A DNA stretch of 9,490 bases from Granulicella sp. (GTDB lineage: Bacteria; Acidobacteriota; Terriglobia; Terriglobales; Acidobacteriaceae), in the NCBI GenBank assembly GCA_003133205.1, contig PKWK01000053.1, positions 1-9,490 of the forward strand, read 5' to 3'. Both the position numbers and the translations under genes were made by a program. The notes under the pieces were generated by a model. The model did no database searches, was not told the DNA's origin, and worked only from the letters and a program-made list of their open reading frames with translations. Position 1 is the first letter of the stretch, and every line of letters starts with the position of its first letter. Of the stretch, positions 1-7,074 are shown in pieces.

Positions 1-1
1 T

Positions 2-2629
2 CTCGGATGGAAGGAATTCGAACTGGAGGTGATGCGCGACACGAAAGACAACGTCATCATCATCTGCTCGATCGAGAACTTCGATCCGATGGGCGTACAT
101 ACGGGCGACTCGATTACGGTGGCGCCGGCGCAGACGCTGACCGACCGCGAGTACCAGGTGATGCGCGATGCGGCGATTGCTTGCATTCGCGAGATTGGCG
201 TGGAGACCGGCGGGAGCAACGTGCAGTTTGCGGTCGATCCGCGCAACGGACGGATGACGGTGATCGAGATGAACCCGCGGGTGTCGCGGTCGAGCGCGCT
301 GGCTTCGAAGGCGACGGGATTTCCGATTGCGAAGATTGCGGCGCGGCTGGCGGTGGGGTACACGCTGGATGAGATTCAGAACGACATTACGAAGGCGACA
401 CCCGCGTGCTTCGAGCCGACGATTGACTACGTGGTGGTGAAGATTCCGAAGTGGCAGTTTGAAAAGTTTCCCGGCGCGGATGAGGGCCTAGGGCCGCAGA
501 TGAAGTCGGTGGGTGAGGTGATGGCCATCGGTCGGACCTTCAAGGAAGGGTTGATGAAGGCGCTGCGGTCGCTGGAGACGGGCAAGAAGGCGTCGGCGGC
601 AGACATCGAGCCGCGGCGGCTGACGCAGCGCCTGGTGACGCCGCATCCGGAACGGCTGGCGTACGTGCGATATGCGTTCGAGCGCGGGATGAGCGTGCGC
701 GAGGTTGCACGTATGACTTCGATGGACCCGTGGTTCCTGAACCAGATGAAACAGATCACGGATGAGATCAAATCGATTGCGGCGATAGGGGTAGACGCTG
801 TGACTGCGGACGAACTGCGCGCGGCGAAGCGCATGGGCGTGTCGGACGAGCGGCTTGCTTCGGAGTGGGGCTTGGAGGGCGCGATTGGTACGGCTCAGGT
901 GAGGGAATTGCGGAAGAAGCTGGGCGTGAAGCCGGTGTTCAAGCTGGTGGATACGTGCGCGGCGGAGTTCGAGAGCTATACGCCGTATCTGTATAGCTGC
1001 TACGACGAGGAGGATGAGGCTGCGCCGACGCCGCGCAAGAAGATCATCATCCTGGGCAGCGGGCCGAACCGGATCGGGCAGGGAATTGAGTTCGATTATT
1101 GCTGCTGCCATGCGGCGTTTGCGCTGCGCGAGGACGGCTTCGAGACCATCATGGTGAACTGCAATCCCGAGACCGTGTCGACCGACTATGACACGAGCGA
1201 TCGGCTGTACTTTGAGCCGCTGACGCTGGAGGACGTGCTTGCCGTGTATGAGCACGAGGCTTCGGGTGGCGCGGAGATTGGGATGATCGTGCAGTTCGGC
1301 GGGCAGACTCCGCTGAACCTGAGTCTGCCGCTGAAGCGTGCGGGCGTGCCGATTATTGGGACTTCGCCGGAGTCGATTGACCTGGCGGAAGACCGCAAGC
1401 GGTTTGGCAAGTTGATCACGGAACTAGGGATTCCGCAGCCTGAGGGCGCGATGGCGACCAGCGTGGAAGAGGCTGTCGCGGGCGCGAATCGCGTGGGCTA
1501 TCCGGTGCTGGTGCGGCCGAGCTATGTGCTGGGCGGGCGTGCGATGGTGATCGCATACGACGATGACGCGGTGATCAAGTACATGAGCACGGCGATTGAG
1601 TATTCGCAGGAGCGGCCGGTGCTGATCGACCACTTCCTGGAAGACGCGATTGAGTGTGATGTGGACGCTCTGTGCGATGGTGACGACGTCGTGATCGCGG
1701 GCATTATGCAGCACATCGAGGAGGCGGGCATTCACTCGGGCGACTCGTCGTGCGTGCTGCCGTCGGTGGACCTAAGCGAGGATGTGCTGCGGACGATTCG
1801 GAAGCACACACGCGAGTTGGCGATGGCGCTGAGCGTGATTGGGCTGGTGAATATTCAGTTTGCGATCCAGCGCGGCAAGGTGTTCGTGATCGAGGTGAAT
1901 CCGCGGGCGTCGCGCACGGTTCCGTATGTGTCGAAGGCGACGGGGCTGCCGCTGGCGAAGATTGCATCGCGGCTGATGGTGGGACGCAAGCTGAAGGAGT
2001 TGCTGCCGGAGCAGGTGGAGAGCGGTGCGGACCTCGAGACCGGGTCGCACTACTACGTGAAGTCGCCGGTATTCCCGTGGGGCAAGTTCCCGGGTGTGGA
2101 CACTGTGCTTGGGCCGGAGATGAAGTCGACCGGCGAGGTGATGGGCGTCGCGGACAACTTCGGCGAAGCGTTTGCCAAGGCGCAGATTGCGGCGGGGCAG
2201 GTGCTGCCCGTGAAGGGGACGATCTTCATGAGCGTGAATGACCACGACAAAGACTCTCTTGTGTCGCTGGCGCGGACGTTTGTGGAGATGGGCTTCCATC
2301 TCGTCGCTACTCACGGAACGGCTGAGGTGCTGGAAGCAGCTGGGCTGCAGCCCGAACGCGTTTACAAGGTGAAGGAAGGACGGCCAAATGTGGTCGATCT
2401 GATCAAGGGCGATCGGATTCAGTTGATCGTGAATACGCCGCGCGGGCAGGAGACATTCTTCGATGAGAAGGCGATCCGGCGGGCGGCGGTGCTGGCGAGG
2501 ATTCCGACGATTACGACGCTCGCGGCAGCACGGGCTGCGGCTGAGGGAATCGCGGCGCTGCAACAGGGAACGCTGAGCGTGTTCGCGCTGCAGGAACTGC
2601 ATGCTATGCGGGTTACGGCACTGGCTTAA
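2..2629 (+). CDS. carB: Carbamoyl-phosphate synthase large subunit, C-terminal 875 residues (5' end outside window)
   Basis: This subunit makes carbamoyl phosphate from bicarbonate, ammonia (from glutamine through CarA) and two ATP, feeding pyrimidine and arginine synthesis in the cytoplasm. The frame is open from the first bases and begins with [13 protein letters not shown], which aligns to about residue 210 of the roughly 1070-residue E. coli protein, so about 200 N-terminal residues are missing. What remains is the end of the first ATP-grasp half ([15 protein letters not shown]; metal-binding [12 protein letters not shown]), the oligomerisation domain (about fragment residues 195-340), the second ATP-grasp half from about 346 ([42 protein letters not shown]), and the C-terminal MGS-like allosteric domain from about 737 (ATHGTA, KEGRP, IVNTPRG). 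No catalytic motif looks damaged. carA is not visible. Codons are strongly G-ending. It ends TAA, convergent with the next gene. Very sure. Confidence 0.98.
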   Translation, partial: LGWKEFELEVMRDTKDNVIIICSIENFDPMGVHTGDSITVAPAQTLTDREYQVMRDAAIACIREIGVETGGSNVQFAVDPRNGRMTVIEMNPRVSRSSALASKATGFPIAKIAARLAVGYTLDEIQNDITKATPACFEPTIDYVVVKIPKWQFEKFPGADEGLGPQMKSVGEVMAIGRTFKEGLMKALRSLETGKKASAADIEPRRLTQRLVTPHPERLAYVRYAFERGMSVREVARMTSMDPWFLNQMKQITDEIKSIAAIGVDAVTADELRAAKRMGVSDERLASEWGLEGAIGTAQVRELRKKLGVKPVFKLVDTCAAEFESYTPYLYSCYDEEDEAAPTPRKKIIILGSGPNRIGQGIEFDYCCCHAAFALREDGFETIMVNCNPETVSTDYDTSDRLYFEPLTLEDVLAVYEHEASGGAEIGMIVQFGGQTPLNLSLPLKRAGVPIIGTSPESIDLAEDRKRFGKLITELGIPQPEGAMATSVEEAVAGANRVGYPVLVRPSYVLGGRAMVIAYDDDAVIKYMSTAIEYSQERPVLIDHFLEDAIECDVDALCDGDDVVIAGIMQHIEEAGIHSGDSSCVLPSVDLSEDVLRTIRKHTRELAMALSVIGLVNIQFAIQRGKVFVIEVNPRASRTVPYVSKATGLPLAKIASRLMVGRKLKELLPEQVESGADLETGSHYYVKSPVFPWGKFPGVDTVLGPEMKSTGEVMGVADNFGEAFAKAQIAAGQVLPVKGTIFMSVNDHDKDSLVSLARTFVEMGFHLVATHGTAEVLEAAGLQPERVYKVKEGRPNVVDLIKGDRIQLIVNTPRGQETFFDEKAIRRAAVLARIPTITTLAAARAAAEGIAALQQGTLSVFALQELHAMRVTALA

Positions 2630-2636
2630 GTGGAAA

Positions 2637-2662
2637 CCCGCATCTGAAAATCCAGATGTGGG
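2637..2662. terminator. Stem-loop between convergent genes, probable bidirectional terminator
   Basis: Between the carB stop and the stop of the convergent DapA-like gene lies a 10-bp stem, CCCGCATCTG pairing with CAGATGTGGG (one G.T pair), around the loop AAAATC. On the plus strand it is followed by GCACCCA and then four T (2671-2674), so it is not a textbook hairpin with an adjacent U-tract. Its position in a 50-nt convergent gap supports termination for both sides. The GATGTGGGGCACCC portion resembles a short repeat I recall from Acidobacteriota intergenic regions, so it may be a repeat serving as a terminator. Confidence 0.5.
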
Positions 2663-2679
2663 GCACCCAGTTTTGTCGG

Positions 2680-3714
2680 CTAGTTGCGAAGGCCCTTCAT
2701 CTGAATCTCGAGGTCGGTGCGCTGCTCGCCTGTGGGCGGTAGATACGGAAGGCGAGGCAGTCCTCCGAAGTAGCCGTTGAGGTCGCAGGCGAACTTCAGG
2801 TTGCCGGGGGCGTTTTCGGTGAGGCGAGCCGCTTCGATGAGGCGGATTTGTTTTTCTTCGGCGAGGTGCTGGTCGTCGTCCTTCCATGCGGCGAAGACCT
2901 CGTAGCAAGCCTGTGGTGCGCACGCTGCGAAGGCGGGAGCGATGCCTGTTGCGCCGGCGCGAAGGGACGTTAGCAGGTTCGTGGTGGCGCCGGCGATGAC
3001 CTGGAAGCCGACGGTCTTGCTGCGAGTGCGGAGGGCCTGGTGCGGCGGCGGCTCGGCTACTGCGGTTGTGGCCCCGGTAAGGCTGCCGGTGGAGATGAGC
3101 GTTGCTGGCGCATGGCTCGCGGCGGACCTTTTCATTCGCGAAGTGACGGCGGCGAAGGTCGGGGTGACGGTGACTTCACGCTTGATTGCGGCGGCGCGCG
3201 CGAGGATTTCAGTGATCGCATCTGAGTTGCATTCGACATTCAGAAGCCCGATGACGTTGGAGTGGGCGGCGAGTTCGACGATTGCGTCAACGGGGATGCT
3301 GCGACCGTCGAAGCTGATGAGGATGATGGGGAGCGGCGAGCGATCGGCGATGGTTCGAAAGTAGGTGAGGAGTTCAGTTTTATCGATTGTGATCGAGGGT
3401 ATGCCGATGAGTGCGGCGTCGTAGCTCAGTTCTGCGGCGAAGTCGGCGAGGGCAAGCGCGGCGTGGACGCTGTCGCGGGAGACGCCGGCGATGAGGACCT
3501 TTTCAGGCGCGGCGGCCTGGGCGGCGGTGCGCAGGACCTCGCGAGTCTCGTCGTCGGAGAGTAGAGTTGGCTCGGCGCTGGGGCCGAGGGCGATAAGACT
3601 GGCGGCCGGCGTCTTCGAATAGCGGGAGATGTTGGAGGCGAGTTTGTGGGAGTTGAGGCGGCCATCCGGGTGGAACGGGGTGGTCAGCGGGATGTGCAGG
3701 CCTTCTAAAAGCAT
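2680..3714 (-). CDS. DapA/NAL-superfamily TIM-barrel protein lacking the Schiff-base lysine
   Basis: The 344-residue protein follows the dihydrodipicolinate synthase (DapA) plan: an N-terminal IPLTTPFHPDGRLN strand, GPSAEPTLLSDDE at 44-56 where DapA has GTTGE and the following helix, a beta-alpha repeat to about 175, and a late barrel segment FQVIAGATTNLL...GATGIAPAF at about 237-262. The catalytic residues do not match. The lysine that forms the Schiff base with pyruvate should lie in the GIKE-like strand, which here reads IGLLN (Leu158), and the conserved YN.P.RT stretch reads ISFDGRS with no Tyr, although Arg138 stays. About 50 extra residues (roughly 181-236) are rich in Ala, Thr and Ser and have no DapA counterpart. 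Normal DapA is about 290-300 residues. It is therefore unlikely to act as a pyruvate aldolase; its true role is unknown. ATG at 3714 has a weak Shine-Dalgarno. It lies 81 nt downstream of the HAD gene on the same strand. Confidence 0.8.
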   Translation of the reverse strand: MLLEGLHIPLTTPFHPDGRLNSHKLASNISRYSKTPAASLIALGPSAEPTLLSDDETREVLRTAAQAAAPEKVLIAGVSRDSVHAALALADFAAELSYDAALIGIPSITIDKTELLTYFRTIADRSPLPIILISFDGRSIPVDAIVELAAHSNVIGLLNVECNSDAITEILARAAAIKREVTVTPTFAAVTSRMKRSAASHAPATLISTGSLTGATTAVAEPPPHQALRTRSKTVGFQVIAGATTNLLTSLRAGATGIAPAFAACAPQACYEVFAAWKDDDQHLAEEKQIRLIEAARLTENAPGNLKFACDLNGYFGGLPRLPYLPPTGEQRTDLEIQMKGLRN

Positions 3715-3750
3715 TGGTGGTCCGTTCTAATTTTCTAACGACGAAATACA

Positions 3751-3779
3751 GGGGTCCTTCACTGCGTTCAGGATAACGG
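3751..3779. repeat. Short interspersed repeat, copy A
   Basis: A 29-bp element starting GGGGTCCTTCACTGCGTTCA lies in the gap between the HAD gene stop and the DapA-like start. It matches 24 of 29 positions of the element at 6423-6451, in the same orientation (hand alignment). Read on the minus strand it has the form of the widespread repeat whose spurious translations contain PERSEGP or VILSEAK. Recognition of that family is from memory. No transposase or target duplication is visible. Confidence 0.7.
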
Positions 3780-3795
3780 CGAAAAACGGTTGAGC

Positions 3796-4518
3796 CTACG
3801 CGGGGGCGACGCTGGCGGGGTAGTAGACGGGCCATCCTTCCGATGCGCTGCGTTGGAGCAGGGCTGGTGAAGGGTTGACCGGGAAAGCGCGGCGGGCGAT
3901 GGCGAGCATGTGTGCGTCGTGGACCGAGTTGCCGAAGACGGCGTCGGGCGCAGTGAGGCCGACGCGGGCGAGGGCCGTTACTTTGCCCTCATCGGTCGGA
4001 ACGTCGAGGATGGTGTTTGTGACGAGGCCGTTGGCGATGGCGACGCGGGCGGCGAGGACGCGTTTGGCAGGGATGTCGAAGCGGCGGACGCCTTCGTCGA
4101 TGACCCAATCGCAGGTGGAACTGACCGCCCAGATTTCGGTGCCGGCGGCCTGAAGTTGGCGGATGAGGGTGAGCATCGCGGGAAAGATGTTGCGCTCGAT
4201 CCGGGTGGAGAAGAATTCGGCGGCGGCGGCGCGCATGTCGGATTCGCGGAGGCCCTGGTAGACCTGCACCATCTCGCCGCAGATGGCGAGCTCGGAGACC
4301 TGGCCTGCCAGGTAGCCCTTGTAGCGCTGGTCGAGCCTGGCGATTGCATCTTGGGAAAGCAAGCCCTGATCAATGGTCCAGCGCATGAAGCCGGAGCCGG
4401 CGTCGCCCGACCACAGGGTTCCGTCGCAATCGAAGACGGCGACGCGCGGGGAGAGAGCGTGGACGGCCGCGTGGAACTCGGCGGTGGTCAGGAGGGTTGC
4501 GGATACGGCGTTCGACAC
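3796..4518 (-). CDS. HAD-family (subclass IB, phosphoserine phosphatase-like) hydrolase
   Basis: This 240-residue cytoplasmic protein is a haloacid dehalogenase-superfamily phosphatase. Motif I is VFDCDGTLW at 28-36, with nucleophile Asp30 and acid/base Asp32. A helical cap follows at about 45-110. Motif II is AVSSTCDW at 131-138 with the phosphate-binding Ser, motif III is Lys179 in DEGKV, and motif IV is VFGNSVHDAHML at 194-205 with Asp201. The tail, AFPVNPSPALLQRSASEGWP, is typical of SerB-like HAD-IB proteins. The first acid of motif IV is Asn197 rather than Asp. The substrate cannot be told from sequence; phosphoserine is one option but the protein is not a clear SerB. The GTG start at 4518 is preceded by AAAAGG with 8 nt spacing. 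The gene sits between the DapA-like and lipoprotein genes on the same strand, with gaps of 81 and 119 nt. Confidence 0.88.
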   Translation of the reverse strand: MSNAVSATLLTTAEFHAAVHALSPRVAVFDCDGTLWSGDAGSGFMRWTIDQGLLSQDAIARLDQRYKGYLAGQVSELAICGEMVQVYQGLRESDMRAAAAEFFSTRIERNIFPAMLTLIRQLQAAGTEIWAVSSTCDWVIDEGVRRFDIPAKRVLAARVAIANGLVTNTILDVPTDEGKVTALARVGLTAPDAVFGNSVHDAHMLAIARRAFPVNPSPALLQRSASEGWPVYYPASVAPA

Positions 4519-4535
4519 GAGTTGAACCTTTTGAT

Positions 4536-4560
4536 TATGCGATTGAGCGAATATGCGATT
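4536..4560. repeat. 9-bp direct repeat upstream of the HAD gene
   Basis: TATGCGATT occurs at 4536-4544 and again at 4552-4560, 16 bp apart, in an AT-rich patch just upstream of the HAD GTG start. On the minus strand the region offers CATATT and CATAAT, both resembling a -10 box, but no good -35 is present. It may be a promoter region or a small operator. The rest of the 4519-4637 gap shows nothing recognisable. Confidence 0.3.
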
Positions 4561-4637
4561 AGGTCGATTTTATCGCACTACGGTTGCACGCTCATCATCG
4601 TGGGCGCAGCGATGCCGCGGTTCGGCGCAAAGAGTTG

Positions 4638-5702
4638 CTAAGGCGCGCCAGTATTGATCTGATAGACACGACCGCCGCTCTCGGAGCCGGACACCAATAG
4701 ATAATTCCCCGCGAAGTCCAGCCGCTGCGGAGAGTCGATGCCCACGATGCTCTGCGCCAGCCGCATGTTGGATGGGTTGGTGATGTCGAACTGATCGATG
4801 ACGCCCTCCGAATAGCAGCCGATGTACGCGAAGTTGTCGCGCGCGATGATGGGGATCGCATGGCAGTTCGAATTTGACGAAGCCAGCGAAGCTACCTCAA
4901 GCGGATGCAGATTCGCCGGGGTTGAAATATCGATCGACTCCAACTGGGGTGTGTCGAAGAACGTCACGTAAGCCACCGTTCCGTGCAGCGCGATCTGCTG
5001 AGGCGAATGCGCAACAACCAGAGGAGTTCCCAGCAGCGCCATCGTCGATTCGTTCACCACCTGGATTGTGCTGGACGTGCCCAGTGGCGCATTCTCAGAG
5101 CCTGCCGCCACGAAGACGTACCCGCCCGCCACGGCCAGGTATCCCGGATTTACGAATCCGCCGGACACGGGGCTAGCCAGCGTCGCCGAGCCCGTAATCA
5201 CCGGCTGTGTGGGCGATGCAATGTTCACCTTCGCAACCGCGCCATTCGCCACCAGGTTCTGGCCAAACAGCGGGACCAGCACATTTGTTCCGTCGAGCGC
5301 GATGCCGGGATATGGCATGGTCAATCCACTCGCCGCCCCCAGCGCGCTCAGCGAGCCGTCGCTGTGAACCGTGAGCGTCAGCAGCGTGGAGGTGTCGTAA
5401 CAAACCACAGCCATCACGTTGTTGCCGGCAATCGTCGTAAGCACCATGCCGCTCGGATCTTTGCATGGTGTCGCGTAGGGCGGGGCCGCGAGCAGTTGGG
5501 ATCCCCCGGCGATGTTGTAGGTGAAGATTTGCCCAGTGCCTTGCACAGACACAAATTCGTAATTCCCGAGCGTCGCGACGGAATTGGGGGTTCCCGAACT
5601 CGACGGGGTCACACTGGTAATCGTCTGCACCCAAGCAGCCGGCGTCGAGCACCCAGACAAAAGCAAAAATAGGGCCACCGCCAATGGAACAACGCGTCTC
5701 AC
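4638..5702 (-). CDS. Outer-membrane-type lipoprotein with LVIVD/beta-propeller-like repeats
   Basis: With the chosen GTG start at 5702 the protein has 354 residues and opens with a compact lipoprotein signal: two Arg, a hydrophobic stretch and lipobox LSGC with Cys18. The next residue is Ser, not Asp, which by the E. coli rule favours outer-membrane sorting. The mature part looks like a beta-propeller: short strands with recurring blocks such as VNIASPTQPVITG (about 159-171), IDISTPANLHPLEV (about 257-270) and FDITNPSNMRLAQ (about 305-317). These resemble LVIVD repeats, which are usually extracytoplasmic with unassigned function. It has several extra Cys (four before 320). I chose 5702 because AGGAG lies 4 nt upstream; an in-frame TTG at 5753 would add 17 residues before the signal. 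It follows the LolA-like gene by 75 nt. Base composition differs from its neighbours (see findings). Function unknown. Confidence 0.82.
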   Translation of the reverse strand: MRRVVPLAVALFLLLSGCSTPAAWVQTITSVTPSSSGTPNSVATLGNYEFVSVQGTGQIFTYNIAGGSQLLAAPPYATPCKDPSGMVLTTIAGNNVMAVVCYDTSTLLTLTVHSDGSLSALGAASGLTMPYPGIALDGTNVLVPLFGQNLVANGAVAKVNIASPTQPVITGSATLASPVSGGFVNPGYLAVAGGYVFVAAGSENAPLGTSSTIQVVNESTMALLGTPLVVAHSPQQIALHGTVAYVTFFDTPQLESIDISTPANLHPLEVASLASSNSNCHAIPIIARDNFAYIGCYSEGVIDQFDITNPSNMRLAQSIVGIDSPQRLDFAGNYLLVSGSESGGRVYQINTGAP

Positions 5703-5706
5703 GAAA

Positions 5707-5711
5707 CTCCT
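5707..5711 (-). promoter_or_regulatory. Shine-Dalgarno deciding the lipoprotein start
   Basis: On the minus strand AGGAG is followed by TTTC and then GTG (5702). The start it selects gives a standard 18-residue lipoprotein signal. The same 4-nt spacing is seen at the M16 peptidase gene. The longer TTG start at 5753 has no comparable site. Confidence 0.6.
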
Positions 5712-5777
5712 CAAGGGTGCAGCGAACGTTTCCGATATCCGATGCTGCGGCAATTCTAAACGATGAAGCGTGCCCGG

Positions 5778-6434
5778 CTAGATGGGAGATTGGCCGTCGA
5801 CGATGGAGATGCCGGGGGGAAGGGTGAAGACGAAGTCGGAGGGGTTGACCGCGGCGTTCTCCTCGATTCCGGTAAAGGTGAAGTCGGTTGTGGAGCCATC
5901 GGTCTCCTCGATCTTCATGTTTTGGATGACACCGGTTTGGGAGACGACGAGAGTCAGTTGGTGGACCCGTTGGGCCATGCCTTTGGGGACGCCGGCGATC
6001 TTGAAGTTTGCACCTTCAGGGGCCGTGGTGATGTGGTCGAGCTCTTTGGCGAGCTGCGTGTGGCCGAGGAGGAATCGCAGAGGCGAGCGCAGATCGTCGA
6101 GCTGTTTGGCGGGTGTGCGCGAGACCTGGGCGTCGCCGGGTGTGTAGAACCACGCGAATTTACCGTCCAGAACGAAGACCTTGCCGGTGGGCTTGTCGTA
6201 AGACCAGCGCATGAGGCCGGGCTTTTTGAGGGTGAGGGTTCCGGACTCGGTGCGGTCGAGGCCCATGCCGGTGTAGTGCTCGGTGTAGTGGGCGCGCAGG
6301 GTGCGGAGGTGATTGTAATGATCGTCGACTCGACGGACGAGGTCCTGCTGGGGCTGAGCGGGGGCCAGCGCGGTGCAGAGGCAGAGGAGCGCGAGCAGTA
6401 AAGGCGTAAGGAGCGAAATGCGGGGGTTCTTCAC
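5778..6434 (-). CDS. lolA: LolA-like periplasmic lipoprotein carrier
   Basis: LolA carries outer-membrane lipoproteins across the periplasm from the LolCDE transporter. This 218-residue protein has a signal peptide (hydrophobic 8-22, probable cleavage after APA at 24-26), then the LolA pattern: VDDHYNHLRTLRAHYTE helix (36-52), SGTLTLKKPGLMRWSYDKP (64-82), VFVLDGKFAWFYTPGDAQV (86-104), a helical FLLGHTQLAKEL region (about 121-132), and beta strands ending in DFTFTGIEENAAVNPSDFVF. Length is close to the family's. The start is uncertain. GTG at 6434 is the only one giving a charged n-region before the signal, but it has no Shine-Dalgarno and lies inside an interspersed repeat; the frame is open upstream without an ATG. 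The gene is 37 nt after the pilin-like gene and 75 nt before a lipoprotein gene, a likely client. Acidobacterial LolA proteins are divergent, so a broader LolA/DUF4292-like role is possible. Confidence 0.85.
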   Translation of the reverse strand: MKNPRISLLTPLLLALLCLCTALAPAQPQQDLVRRVDDHYNHLRTLRAHYTEHYTGMGLDRTESGTLTLKKPGLMRWSYDKPTGKVFVLDGKFAWFYTPGDAQVSRTPAKQLDDLRSPLRFLLGHTQLAKELDHITTAPEGANFKIAGVPKGMAQRVHQLTLVVSQTGVIQNMKIEETDGSTTDFTFTGIEENAAVNPSDFVFTLPPGISIVDGQSPI

Positions 6435-6451
6435 TACGTTCAGAATGACAG
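6423..6451. repeat. Short interspersed repeat, copy B, overlapping the LolA gene start
   Basis: This 29-bp element, GGGGTTCTTCACTACGTTCA and onward, matches copy A (3751-3779) at 24 of 29 positions in the same orientation. On the minus strand it reads through GTCATTCTGAACGTAGTGAA, giving V-I-L-N-V-V-K in the LolA frame, the classic spurious VILSEAK form. It contains the LolA GTG start (6432-6434) and the next few codons. Confidence 0.75.
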
Positions 6452-6471
6452 ATTCGAAGGATGGTGGCGAG

Positions 6472-7056
6472 TCACTCGATGGGCTGGGTGCAGTTGGTGC
6501 CGCCGGCGGGGTCGAACTTGATGTCGCCGTTCTCGTCGGAGCAGAAGCCTCTGTCGCCGGTCTTGCCGACTGTCTGGGGTACGGCGGTGATCTCGTACGA
6601 GGTGTAGGTGTCGTGGTTGTTGACGGTCATCTTGCCGCCGCAGGTGACGGTGAAGGTGTATCCGGCTTTCTGGCCGCTGGCTGCTAGCGCCGGGTCGATC
6701 AACTGGGCGGCCTGTGCCGTGGGGGCTCCGGAACTGGGATCGCCGCTGAGGGTTGCGAGCGAACAGGCATATCCGTAGTACGCCGCGTTATAGCTGATCT
6801 CCGCCGATCCGATGGTGCGCATGGTCTGGATTGCGGAGGTCTCGTCGGCGACCTTCCTGACCTTTAACATCTGGGGAATGGCGAGCGCCGCAACGATGAG
6901 CAGCACGGGAATGAGCAGCACGAAGCAGCCGCCAATGATGGCGATCCAGAACCAGGCTGGGCGGCGGGCCGGCTGAGGCGGTCCATATGCGGGATAAGGT
7001 TGTGGAGTCCCCACAGGCGGCGGGGGTGGCGGCGGGGTCGGGCTGTCTTCCGTCAT
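6472..7056 (-). CDS. Pilin-like membrane protein with proline-rich N-terminal tail and no prepilin signal
   Basis: The 194-residue protein has three parts. Residues 1-34 are a polar, proline-rich tail with seven consecutive Pro at 8-14 and Arg31-Arg32. Residues about 35-60 form one hydrophobic helix. Residues 59-194 match the neighbouring pilin at about 79% identity by hand alignment (107 of about 136), including four Cys at 98, 139, 172 and 189. The Gly/Phe cleavage site and Glu5 of class III signals are absent, so prepilin peptidase should not process it and it probably cannot enter a pilus by the normal route. The positive-inside rule predicts a cytoplasmic tail and a periplasmic pilin head. 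The ATG at 7056 begins 18 nt after the pilin stop, so the two are probably cotranscribed. Function unknown; roles as an inner-membrane partner, decoy or regulator of the pilin are inference only. The frame is intact, which argues against a pseudogene. Confidence 0.82.
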   Translation of the reverse strand: MTEDSPTPPPPPPPVGTPQPYPAYGPPQPARRPAWFWIAIIGGCFVLLIPVLLIVAALAIPQMLKVRKVADETSAIQTMRTIGSAEISYNAAYYGYACSLATLSGDPSSGAPTAQAAQLIDPALAASGQKAGYTFTVTCGGKMTVNNHDTYTSYEITAVPQTVGKTGDRGFCSDENGDIKFDPAGGTNCTQPIE

Positions 7057-7074
7057 AGGTGGAACCTACGCCAT

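Noticed and set aside
1772..2923. Long minus-strand open frame of 383 codons opposite carB and running past its end
   Set aside because: It is antisense to clearly conserved CarB motifs, its translation is Arg/His-rich, and it reflects high G+C with few stops. The same applies to the antisense frames at 488-1255 (-) and 3910-4641 (+).
4519..4637. Terminator between the lipoprotein and HAD genes
   Set aside because: I could not find a stem of useful length followed by a T-tract on either strand. Only a 9-bp direct repeat and an AT-rich patch are visible.
6472..7056. Treating the pilin-like gene as a pseudogene or frameshifted pilin
   Set aside because: The frame is intact from ATG to stop, the four Cys are kept, and the new N terminus forms a coherent tail plus membrane helix. 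I found no trace of a GFTLIE motif in the region before the helix.
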